Source: Clostridia bacterium (GTDB lineage Bacteria > Bacillota > Clostridia > UBA1381). Taken from it: DNA of 64,000 nt. The stretch's first letter is position 1; every line of letters begins with the position of its first letter. Below the pieces are notes generated by a model. It was given only the letters and a program-made list of their open reading frames with translations. It did not search any database and was not told the origin of the DNA. A program made the translations under genes and the position numbers. The DNA is taken from positions 1 through 64,000 of the forward strand of contig JAFSXU010000060.1 in assembly GCA_017443895.1 (NCBI GenBank). The letters run 5' to 3'. Below are positions 42,868 to 50,580 of this stretch, one piece after another.

Positions 42868-43176
42868 AGACTGTCGAAAAACTTCCCAGACCGCACAAAA
42901 CTTAAATAATATGGTTTGCATCTATATCTGACTTATTACCATAAATAATACTGCCGTTCTTTACAAAAACGACAGTATTATGTGCTTTTTGCTCAAATAA
43001 ACCCTACCGTACCATCGTACTGCTACGGGTTCATTTTCACAAAATCTGCTTTGTTTTTCGATGTCTGCCAGCGTGTCGATACCTTTATCGACACGCTGCA
43101 AAATCCTGTAAAAAGACAGGATTTTTGTGTATTATCCATTAAGCTCGACAGGATTTTTAATGATAAATAACAGGAG
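42868..43176. other. gene-free stretch with successive hairpins
   Basis: Holds hairpins at about 42946-42982 (ATAATACTG ... CAGTATTAT), 43069-43098 (CAGCGTGTCGATA with its complement) and 43100-43126 (AAATCCTGT-type terminator). No supported gene. It looks like terminator remnants from deleted genes. Confidence 0.5.
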
Positions 43177-43204
43177 TTGAAATTTAGAAAAAATATGGTA
43201 TAAT
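43177..43204 (+). promoter_or_regulatory. luxS promoter
   Basis: TTGAAA (43177-43182), 16-base spacer, TATAAT (43199-43204), about 42 bases before the start of luxS. No SAM riboswitch-like fold seen upstream. Confidence 0.65.
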
Positions 43205-43246
43205 TAGTCGTAGAAACTAAAAATTGCAACAAAAGGAGATATAACC

Positions 43247-43771
43247 ATGGAAATGATACAAAGCTTTTCTGTTGACCATACGCAAATTGTTCCGGGAATT
43301 TTTGTAAGCCGTGAGGACAGAATGGGGGAAAATGTTATAACTACATATGATATACGGCTTAAAAGACCTAACAGGGAGCCTGTAATTGATGTTGCGGCAA
43401 TGCATTCTTTGGAGCATATCATAGCTACAACGCTTAGAAATAACCCTGACTGGAAGGACGAAGTTATTTATTGGGGACCGATGGGGTGTTTAACAGGATT
43501 TTATCTTATTCTCAAAAATAGCCGTTCACCGCAGGATATTTATGAGCTTATATTGAACGCTTTTAAGGCGGTAAATGATGCAAAAGAGGTTCCGGGCTCT
43601 ACAGCGGTCAATTGCGGGCATTATCTTATGCACAATCTTGAAATGGCAAAATTTTATGCACAGGAGTTTGTTGACTATCTTGAGGCAAATGCCCAAAATC
43701 CCGAAATATTTAACTATCCTAAAACAAACCGTCTTGAAATAAATGACGGAACACTGTTTTATGATTCGTAA
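43247..43771 (+). CDS. luxS: S-ribosylhomocysteine lyase
   Basis: A 174-residue metalloenzyme that splits S-ribosylhomocysteine to homocysteine and the autoinducer-2 precursor DPD, part of the activated methyl cycle. Metal ligands: HSLEH (His53, His57) and Cys123 in VNCGHY, with the catalytic Cys81 in GPMGCLTGF and Glu56 between the histidines. All key residues are present. It is slightly longer than the usual about 155 residues because of a C-terminal extension. GGAG precedes the ATG, and it is a single-gene unit between its own promoter and terminator. Neither pfs nor metabolic partners are next to it. Confidence 0.96.
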   Translation: MEMIQSFSVDHTQIVPGIFVSREDRMGENVITTYDIRLKRPNREPVIDVAAMHSLEHIIATTLRNNPDWKDEVIYWGPMGCLTGFYLILKNSRSPQDIYELILNAFKAVNDAKEVPGSTAVNCGHYLMHNLEMAKFYAQEFVDYLEANAQNPEIFNYPKTNRLEINDGTLFYDS

Positions 43772-43830
43772 ATAGATTTTCTTTGTATGCTTATAGCTTT
43801 GTATTTAAGATAAGCGCTATATTCATAGGC

Positions 43831-43864
43831 AAAACCGTTCTGAATTTTTCGGAACGGTTTTTTT
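43831..43864 (+). terminator. luxS terminator
   Basis: AAAACCGTTC (43831-43840) pairs with GGAACGGTTTT, followed by a T run. It lies 60 bases after the stop codon. Confidence 0.8.
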
Positions 43865-44038
43865 GTGCTGTAATAGGTGCAGATTAAAGGTCTTTGGAAA
43901 AATTATCACCCAAACTGGAAAAGATCATCATATTTAAAACACAATACAATAATGGTAAAATGTATATAAGCAGAGATATACTATTGATGCCGGAATGCGT
44001 ATGCATTTTCAGCTAACTACTAAGGACTGTGATAAACT

Positions 44039-45718
44039 ATGAAAAAAGACATGAAATTCAGTGCAGAAAAAAATGATATTACGGTAAAATATATATTACC
44101 CGTAAGGATAATCGGCTGTGAAGGTGCGCAAGACGCGGAGGTGCTTTTAAAGGATCTTCCGTCGCAGGCAATTCGTGGCGGAGAGCCTGAGTGTGCCGTT
44201 TTAGAGAGGGGCGGATACATACTCCTTGATTTTGGTACAGAGCTTGTCGGAGGTATAAGAATTACGGTGCGCTATCTAAAAGACGACGGTGATAGGGAAA
44301 ACTCAAATCCGTCGCTTAGGGTTGTGTTTGGCGAAAGTGTTTCAGAGGCAATGTCCGTTTGCGGTGAGAAAAACTTTATAAACGACCACAGTATGCGCGA
44401 CATTACAAGGGAATACGGATTTATGTCCACATTCAGAGTCGGTGAAACGGGTTTTCGGTTTGCAAAAATCCAATCGTGTGATGCGGAGGTTGAAATACTT
44501 TCCGTTAAGGGCGCGTTTGAATACCGTGATATACCGTATATAGGTGAGTTTTCCTGCAGCGATAAAAGATTAGAGGATATTTGGAATGTAGGTGCATATA
44601 CTGTGCATTTGAATATGCAGGATTATCTGTGGGACGGCATAAAAAGGGACAGAATGGTCTGGATTGGTGATATGCATCCCGAGATGCTTACCGTGTGCGC
44701 AGTTTTCGGCGGTAACGACTGTGTTACAAAAAGTATAGATATTGTAAAAAACATAACTCCGTATACGGAGTGGATGAACGGGCATTTAAGCTACAGTATG
44801 TGGTGGATTTCGCTCCAGCGTGACTGGTATTTCCAAAACGGTGACAGGGCGTATCTTGAAGAGAACAGGGATTATCTGTTTAAACTGCTTGAAAGGGCAG
44901 TATCTCTAATTGATGACGACGGGAATTTTACATATGACGGGCATATGTTTGTTGACTGGAGCTCAAAAAACACTCCGTATGCCAAAACGGGAGTAATTGC
45001 GACGGTTGCACTTGCGCTTAAAAATGGTGCGGAGCTTGCACGGATTTTGGGTAATGAAGTTCTTGCCGATGCGTGCCAAGAAGCATATAACAGGATAGAT
45101 ACCGATAAGCTAAGTTATCAGGGCAATAAACAGGTGGCGGCATTGGTTGCCGTATCGGGACTCAAAACTGCCCGTGAGATAAATGAAACGGTGCTGTCAA
45201 AAAATCCGCTTGACGGACTTTCGACATTCATAGGCGGATATGTCCTTGAGGCAAGAGCCAAAGCCGGCGACATTGACGGAGCGCTTGAAGTAGTGCGCAA
45301 ATACTGGGGCGCAATGCTGGATTTCGGAGCTACAACTTTTTGGGAGGACTTTGACCTGGCATGGACGGAAAACGCCTCACCTATAGACGCGCCTGTGCCG
45401 ACAGGCAAGCGTGATATTCACGGCGACTGCGGAAAGTTTTGCTATAAGCAGTTTCGGCATAGCCTTTGCCACGGCTGGGCAAGCGGACCTACATGGTTTT
45501 TGTCAAGGTATGTGCTTGGTATAAGGATATTGGAGCCTGGCTGTAAGAAGCTTTTGATAAAACCATGCCTTTCAAATCTCGACCATGTAAAAGGTAAATA
45601 TCCTACTCCCTACGGTGCGGTAGAGGTGGAGCATACACGGGATAAGTCGGGAAAGATAAAAACCTGCGTCCATGCTCCAAAGGAAATAGAAATCGTAATG
45701 GCAGATAATGCAGTATAA
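44039..45718 (+). CDS. GH78-like alpha-L-rhamnosidase
   Basis: A 559-residue protein without signal peptide, so cytosolic. An N-terminal beta region (about 1-175) is followed by an (alpha/alpha)6 barrel (about 180-480) with GH78 motifs: DGIKRDRMVWIGDMHPE, giving candidate acidic residues Asp199, Asp211 and Glu215, and HSLCHGWASGPTWFLSRY near the end, then a small C-terminal beta domain (PCLSNLDHVKGKYPTPYGA). GH78 enzymes cleave alpha-L-rhamnose from pectic rhamnogalacturonans and glycosides. It is shorter than many GH78 proteins because accessory N-terminal domains are absent. It stands alone ahead of locus 2. Confidence 0.8.
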   Translation: MKKDMKFSAEKNDITVKYILPVRIIGCEGAQDAEVLLKDLPSQAIRGGEPECAVLERGGYILLDFGTELVGGIRITVRYLKDDGDRENSNPSLRVVFGESVSEAMSVCGEKNFINDHSMRDITREYGFMSTFRVGETGFRFAKIQSCDAEVEILSVKGAFEYRDIPYIGEFSCSDKRLEDIWNVGAYTVHLNMQDYLWDGIKRDRMVWIGDMHPEMLTVCAVFGGNDCVTKSIDIVKNITPYTEWMNGHLSYSMWWISLQRDWYFQNGDRAYLEENRDYLFKLLERAVSLIDDDGNFTYDGHMFVDWSSKNTPYAKTGVIATVALALKNGAELARILGNEVLADACQEAYNRIDTDKLSYQGNKQVAALVAVSGLKTAREINETVLSKNPLDGLSTFIGGYVLEARAKAGDIDGALEVVRKYWGAMLDFGATTFWEDFDLAWTENASPIDAPVPTGKRDIHGDCGKFCYKQFRHSLCHGWASGPTWFLSRYVLGIRILEPGCKKLLIKPCLSNLDHVKGKYPTPYGAVEVEHTRDKSGKIKTCVHAPKEIEIVMADNAV

Positions 45719-45751
45719 ATTTTGGTTTAAACGGGTATTAACCCAATGTAT

Positions 45752-45826
45752 TGTAGGGCAGGGGCTTGCTCCTGCCGTATCCCTGATGCCGTATGTGGGC
45801 GGTTGGAGCAAGCCCCAACCCTACGA
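45752..45826. repeat. palindromic intergenic element with two alternative folds
   Basis: Left arm 45752-45776 (TGTAGGGCA...GGGGCTTGCTCC...) and right arm 45799-45826 (CGGTTGGAGC...AAGCCCC...CTACGA) can pair as one long stem or fold separately as GGCAGG/CCTGCC and GGTTGG/CCAACC hairpins. A MITE-like or dispersed REP-type sequence is likely. It follows the rhamnosidase gene and may limit read-through. Confidence 0.55.
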
Positions 45827-46067
45827 TATACCAATTAACCATAAATTAAATGGTACCATAAACCAAAATTTACCTTCTCTCAATATTTTTGGTATTATGC
45901 CCCCTGCCTTGTAAGACACCGTTTGCCGTAATGCAAATGCCGTGTAAAACCTAATTTAACCGACAAGGGCAACTAAAAACGGCGATTAGTTTATATTACC
46001 AAAAAAATATAGTATAATATGTTGCAATATGTTAATTTTGTCTACTAAATAGGTAAAGATTGTAACC
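45827..46067. other. intergenic stretch before locus 2 promoter
   Basis: No gene seen. A/T-rich, with several TATAATA-like runs around 46010-46030 that could be extra promoters or regulator sites. Confidence 0.4.
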
Positions 46068-46096
46068 TTGTTTTGGTGATTTTGCAATGGTATAAT
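46068..46096 (+). promoter_or_regulatory. probable promoter of the locus 2 operon
   Basis: TTGTTT (46068-46073), 17-base spacer, TATAAT (46091-46096), 125 bases ahead of the first gene, leaving a long A-rich leader. Confidence 0.55.
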
Positions 46097-46221
46097 AGTT
46101 ATATAAAGTGATGATGGGGTATTTTGGGGCATTTTAGTCTGCAAATTATCCGACAAAAATACTAATAATGTACGGAAAAATTTTAAGAAAAAAAATAATT
46201 ATAACGAAAGGGGACTTTTAA

Positions 46222-48069
46222 ATGAAACTAAGGAAAATTATGAGCTTGACAGCTGCACTTGCAGTGGTGATGACCTGTATCGCAACCGTCTTTACACCTG
46301 TCGCATCTGCTGAAACGGGACCAGAAGTAAATACGGAGGTTGCCTATAGCGAGAGCTTTAACAGCTATGGCAATAAAGATTATTCGAACACATTGACTGC
46401 TTTAAGAGATTATGGCTGGTATTTATCGAATCATACCCAGCTTTATACAAGTGGAAGTATTTATTCGCAAATTAACAACACATTGGCGGATATTGAGTCC
46501 AATAGGCTTAAAATTGTTTCTGCCGGCAACACTTCTGGCAACAATGTTACACCTCTTGGTTATGGCAAAACTTTCCCCGGGGTAAGTGCAAATGAGGCAG
46601 TGACGGGATCTTGGGAAATAAATTTTGATTTTGTGCCACTTTTAAACGGTGGTAAGGCTCAATTTGCATTTACTTTGAATGCGGCGGATGGTTCAGCCTC
46701 GGGTGCGGCAGCCGCTAATAATATTATAGCATGTAGTGGAACCACTTTCTATCTCGGTTATCATAGTTATACCGATATTGCGAGCGGGAGCGTTGCGCAA
46801 TATTCAATACCTGCTGCGGAAGTTGGTGGTCAAACTTGGTACAAGGTTAAGGTTTATTTAAACTGTGATGAGAAATATTATTCTGTAGAACTGTATAAAT
46901 CAACAGGCGAGCTTATTGCACGCAGAAGCCCGATAAGTTTGGGTACCGATACAATTAGCTTTTTAAAATTTTCAGCCCTTGGTTCAGATAAAGTGTATTC
47001 TGTATATATTGACAATGTTTCGATAGAGAAAACCGAGAGAGAAACCTTAATATATAATGAAGATTTTGAGAGCTATTCCAGTGTTACATTAGCTAAATCC
47101 GGAGTAACAACAGGTGGAGCAACTGAAGATGTGTCAGGAAATAGTTATTTTGAAGGCTATACACCATGGCGTGCATACAATTATAAAGGCAGTACGATTT
47201 GTAAGGCGTATGAGTGGGGGACTGACGCTTCCGAAGGAAATGCAGTACGGCTTACCGGCAGCCCCGGCTCGGGCTTGGTATATATGCCCGTTAAGGAAGA
47301 TTTAGTGACAGCCTCCACACAGCCTGTGCGTGGATTTTTGAAGGTGAGCTTTAAGGTTATGCCTAACAGTGTCAAAGGTACTGGACTCAATGCCTTTAAT
47401 GTATTTGTTGCCCCGACTTACGGGAGTGATTTTACAAGCTTATCGGCATTCACGATTGCAAAAAGCAATAACATAACCGCAATTATGAAAAATTCCGGCA
47501 CTCAAACGATAAGTGCTTCAAAGTGGTATAATGTTGATCTGGTATTTGATGTTGTAAACAGCAAGGTAGTCACTACCGTAACAGATATTGCCGCATCTCA
47601 GAAATTTACATTTGAAAAAACGATTAGCGATCTTAACGCTGTAAAGGGTATAATGTTTGAGTCGTTAGGCGGCGATGTTTCCGTAGATGATATAAACATA
47701 GGATATACCCCTAAGATGAAGGTTACTTCAGTAACGGTTAATGATATTGCCGCAACAAGCGCATCAGATTTCTTTACTCACACAGGTACAACTTATGACA
47801 TTGATAGCAGTACGAATATATCAGTAGAGTACAGTAATCCGACAGACGCTTCAATAAGCGGGTTTGTGGCAATAGTGTATTTTGGTGCAGATGGTAGATT
47901 TTTGTATGCTCGCCACGCAACAAAAACCGTTGAGCCCGGCGAATTGGGTACTATATCTTTCAAACCAAAAACAATAGGACTTGAGGAAGAACCACAAAAA
48001 GTCGCAATATATCTTTGGGATAGTCTTACAAACGCTAATCCGTATTATGACCCTATTGTTTTTGAATAA
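46222..48069 (+). CDS. secreted protein with two LamG-like modules
   Basis: A 615-residue exported protein. Signal peptide about 1-31 (TPVASAET), LamG-like module about 40-272 (SYGNKDYSNTL, WYKVKVYLNCDEKYYSVEL, SVYIDNVSIEK), second module about 278-495 opening ETLIYNEDFESYS and containing YFEGYTPWRA, then a C-terminal beta domain about 500-615. Modules and order match the 48123 and 56466 products, so all three are paralogs. GAAAGGGG precedes the ATG. Probable glycan-binding surface protein; no wall anchor or catalytic motif. Confidence 0.7.
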   Translation: MKLRKIMSLTAALAVVMTCIATVFTPVASAETGPEVNTEVAYSESFNSYGNKDYSNTLTALRDYGWYLSNHTQLYTSGSIYSQINNTLADIESNRLKIVSAGNTSGNNVTPLGYGKTFPGVSANEAVTGSWEINFDFVPLLNGGKAQFAFTLNAADGSASGAAAANNIIACSGTTFYLGYHSYTDIASGSVAQYSIPAAEVGGQTWYKVKVYLNCDEKYYSVELYKSTGELIARRSPISLGTDTISFLKFSALGSDKVYSVYIDNVSIEKTERETLIYNEDFESYSSVTLAKSGVTTGGATEDVSGNSYFEGYTPWRAYNYKGSTICKAYEWGTDASEGNAVRLTGSPGSGLVYMPVKEDLVTASTQPVRGFLKVSFKVMPNSVKGTGLNAFNVFVAPTYGSDFTSLSAFTIAKSNNITAIMKNSGTQTISASKWYNVDLVFDVVNSKVVTTVTDIAASQKFTFEKTISDLNAVKGIMFESLGGDVSVDDINIGYTPKMKVTSVTVNDIAATSASDFFTHTGTTYDIDSSTNISVEYSNPTDASISGFVAIVYFGADGRFLYARHATKTVEPGELGTISFKPKTIGLEEEPQKVAIYLWDSLTNANPYYDPIVFE

Positions 48070-48122
48070 CTAATAGAGTTTATCGTAAATGTGATTCAAT
48101 ATTAAAACAGGAGGTAATCAAA

Positions 48123-50315
48123 ATGAAATTGCGTAAACTTATGAGTTTAGCTGTTACGGCGGCTATGGTTATGACAAGTATGGCAATGTCGGTGCCTATG
48201 GCGTCGGCGGAAACGAACCCCGAAACATACACATTCACCGAGGATTTTGAGGGAATGCCAATTACAAACAGTTCAAATGCCGCAGCTACAATGGATGCAT
48301 TATTTGGCGACGGCTGGTATCCGGTAACAAACAACTATGCTTATGCAAGTGTTGATACTACTCAGTCCATTTACCAGTTTGCGGCGGTTATGGGCGATGA
48401 CACAAACCATTATTTAAGAATTATTACACCCGGCAGTAGTACGGCAAACTACAAATACGGTCTTGGACGGCCGTTCCCCGGTCAGGGTGCAAATGCAAGA
48501 GGCATTTGGGAGATAAACTTTAAGTTTAAACCTTATAAGGCAGCAAACGGTGCACAGTTTAATTTTGGCTTAAACACGCTTGGAGCAACTGTCGATGAAA
48601 CAGTCGCTCAGCATAACATTCTTTCAGCATATGCAAACAAGATGTATTTGGGTTACCGTGACTTTATGCCTCTTTATCAGGGCGGCGGTGTTCCACAGGG
48701 CAGAATTGACAAAAACATTTCGCTTGATTGGTGGTACGATGTCAAGGTTATAGTAAACTGTGACGCTCGCTATTATTCGGTAGAATTAAAGCATGACAAC
48801 ACTGTTATGGCGCGCAGAAGTGCAATCAGCTTTTCCGGCAATGAAACAATAGGATTTTTTAAGCTGTCTGCTCTTGGAATGGGTAAGCCTTCGGCTGTAT
48901 ATGTTGATGATATTTCAATCAAACCTGCAAAAAGAGAAACTTTAATATACAATGACGATTTTGAAAGCTATTCAAATGTTGAGTTAGCTACTGCCGGTAT
49001 GGAAACCGGTGGTGAAACAGAAGATGTTTCGGGTACAAGCTACTTTGAGGGCTTTACACCTTGGCGTGCGCATAAGAGGATAGGAAATTACTATGATTTA
49101 CAGATTGATCCCGATCTTACAAGTCAGGTAGTAAGGCTTGGTGACGGTGAAACGGCAGGTTCGGGACTTGTATATATGATAGCATACGAGAAATTGTTGG
49201 AGGCAGCAACCCAAACAACCCGTGGTATGGTAAAGACGAGCTTTAAGATTAAGCCCGAAACTATCGTGGGTACAGGCGCTACGGTTAATGCCATTGCAGA
49301 CTACACACAGGATATTGCAGACAACAAGGCCGTAATATTCAGAATTCAGGACAACGAAGGTACACCTGCTCTTTTAACACCTGAAGGAAATGTCGATCTT
49401 AATTCCGAAGCATGGTACAATGTAGACCTTACATTCGATGTTATAAACCACAATATCGAAACTAAGGTAGCAGAGTATGGTACAGAAGAAGAAATTGCAA
49501 GCTTTACAAGAAATGTTTCGTCACTTACGGCTCTAAAGGGCTTAATGTTTGCCGTACCGACAGGCTCGTCTGTTTTGGCAGACGATATAAACATAGAATA
49601 TTATGCGCCTGCTCCTGTTATTGATGAGAACGGAATAGTTTTAACTGATGCATTCGGTAACGAAGTAGCGGATATAAACAGTGTTACACCTGCGCTAAAG
49701 TCAATTAAAATTCCTGTTGGCTGTACAGTAAAGCCTGAAACGGCAAGTGCCGAAACAATCAAGTTAAAAGACCAAAACGGCAATGAAGTAACATATGCTC
49801 CGTCAAGAGTTGACAATGCATACACTCTTCTTCTTGATAAGCTGCTTGCACCTAATACAACCTATACCGTAACAGTACCGAAAACTCTTGCAAATACTTT
49901 CGGTGATGAGCTGGGTGAGGACTTTACATTGACATTTAAAACAACCAATGCTTTGCCTTACCTTATGAATATAAGCGCCGTAAAGCTTGGCGGTCAGGAG
50001 GTTACGGAATTATCTCAGATCAGCGCCGGCTCAACAATAAATGTTGAAACAGAATATGCAAACAGCACCGCAGAAGCTATAGACGGAACAGTAATCGTAG
50101 TGTTCTACAGCGAGGATAAAATGGAGGCTGTGCTTACAAAGGATACAACTATAGCATCAGGCGCTTGCGGAAAAGATACGGCAACCTTTGCATTTGATGT
50201 ACCCGAGGGGCTTGATATGACAAATGTGAGCAAGGTATCGGTAATGCTTTGGGATGGATTTAGCGACATCACACCTTATTGTGGGGCGGTAGACATTCCG
50301 GCACAAGCAGAATAA
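48123..50315 (+). CDS. secreted protein with two LamG-like modules and an Ig-like domain
   Basis: A 730-residue exported protein. Signal peptide about 1-29 (MASAET), LamG-like module about 30-270, second module about 278-500 with the same ETLIYNDDFESYS opening and YFEGFTPWRA motif as its upstream paralog, a bacterial SbsA-like Ig domain about 515-610 (KPETASAETIKLKDQNGN, NTTYTVTVP), and a C-terminal beta domain about 620-730. The Ig domain is the main difference from the upstream protein and is shared with the 56466 product. AGGAGG precedes the ATG. Glycan binding is inferred. Confidence 0.7.
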   Translation: MKLRKLMSLAVTAAMVMTSMAMSVPMASAETNPETYTFTEDFEGMPITNSSNAAATMDALFGDGWYPVTNNYAYASVDTTQSIYQFAAVMGDDTNHYLRIITPGSSTANYKYGLGRPFPGQGANARGIWEINFKFKPYKAANGAQFNFGLNTLGATVDETVAQHNILSAYANKMYLGYRDFMPLYQGGGVPQGRIDKNISLDWWYDVKVIVNCDARYYSVELKHDNTVMARRSAISFSGNETIGFFKLSALGMGKPSAVYVDDISIKPAKRETLIYNDDFESYSNVELATAGMETGGETEDVSGTSYFEGFTPWRAHKRIGNYYDLQIDPDLTSQVVRLGDGETAGSGLVYMIAYEKLLEAATQTTRGMVKTSFKIKPETIVGTGATVNAIADYTQDIADNKAVIFRIQDNEGTPALLTPEGNVDLNSEAWYNVDLTFDVINHNIETKVAEYGTEEEIASFTRNVSSLTALKGLMFAVPTGSSVLADDINIEYYAPAPVIDENGIVLTDAFGNEVADINSVTPALKSIKIPVGCTVKPETASAETIKLKDQNGNEVTYAPSRVDNAYTLLLDKLLAPNTTYTVTVPKTLANTFGDELGEDFTLTFKTTNALPYLMNISAVKLGGQEVTELSQISAGSTINVETEYANSTAEAIDGTVIVVFYSEDKMEAVLTKDTTIASGACGKDTATFAFDVPEGLDMTNVSKVSVMLWDGFSDITPYCGAVDIPAQAE

Positions 50316-50350
50316 AGATATAAATTTAATTGAAAGTTAATCTGTCATAT

Positions 50351-50570
50351 GTTCGCGCATAGTGTGCGGACACAGAGGATCGTGCGACTTAATAATGAGC
50401 GTTAAGTATGGTTTTGAATTTTAAGCACCGTCTTATGCATGCCACGCCTGTTAGCGGAATTTATTTTCACACCGGTGGTTTATGCGCGCCTGCTAAGACG
50501 CACGATCCTTTTATTCCTAAAAATCACATATTATTCTACTTAACTTTACGGTCCTCTGTTAGGAAAGGAG
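50351..50570 (+). promoter_or_regulatory. structured leader with alternative pairings before the first clan-A hydrolase
   Basis: Hairpin 50351-50371 (GTTCGCGCA/TGTGCGGAC), small hairpin ACTTAA/TTAAGT at 50387-50407, and a closing stem AGGATCGTGCG (50376-50386) with CGCACGATCCT (50499-50509), followed by TTTTATT as in a terminator. ACAGAGGA (50372-50379), overlapping that stem, is also complementary to TCCTCTGT (50552-50559) directly before the ribosome site AGGAAAGGAG. The two pairings exclude each other, as in an attenuator. It matches no riboswitch class I know. Confidence 0.5.
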
Positions 50571-50580
50571 TATTGGCAAA

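Noticed and set aside
50376-50510. Leader considered as a c-di-GMP, SAM or cobalamin riboswitch
   Set aside because: None of the conserved core sequences of those classes could be found; left as an unclassified structured leader.
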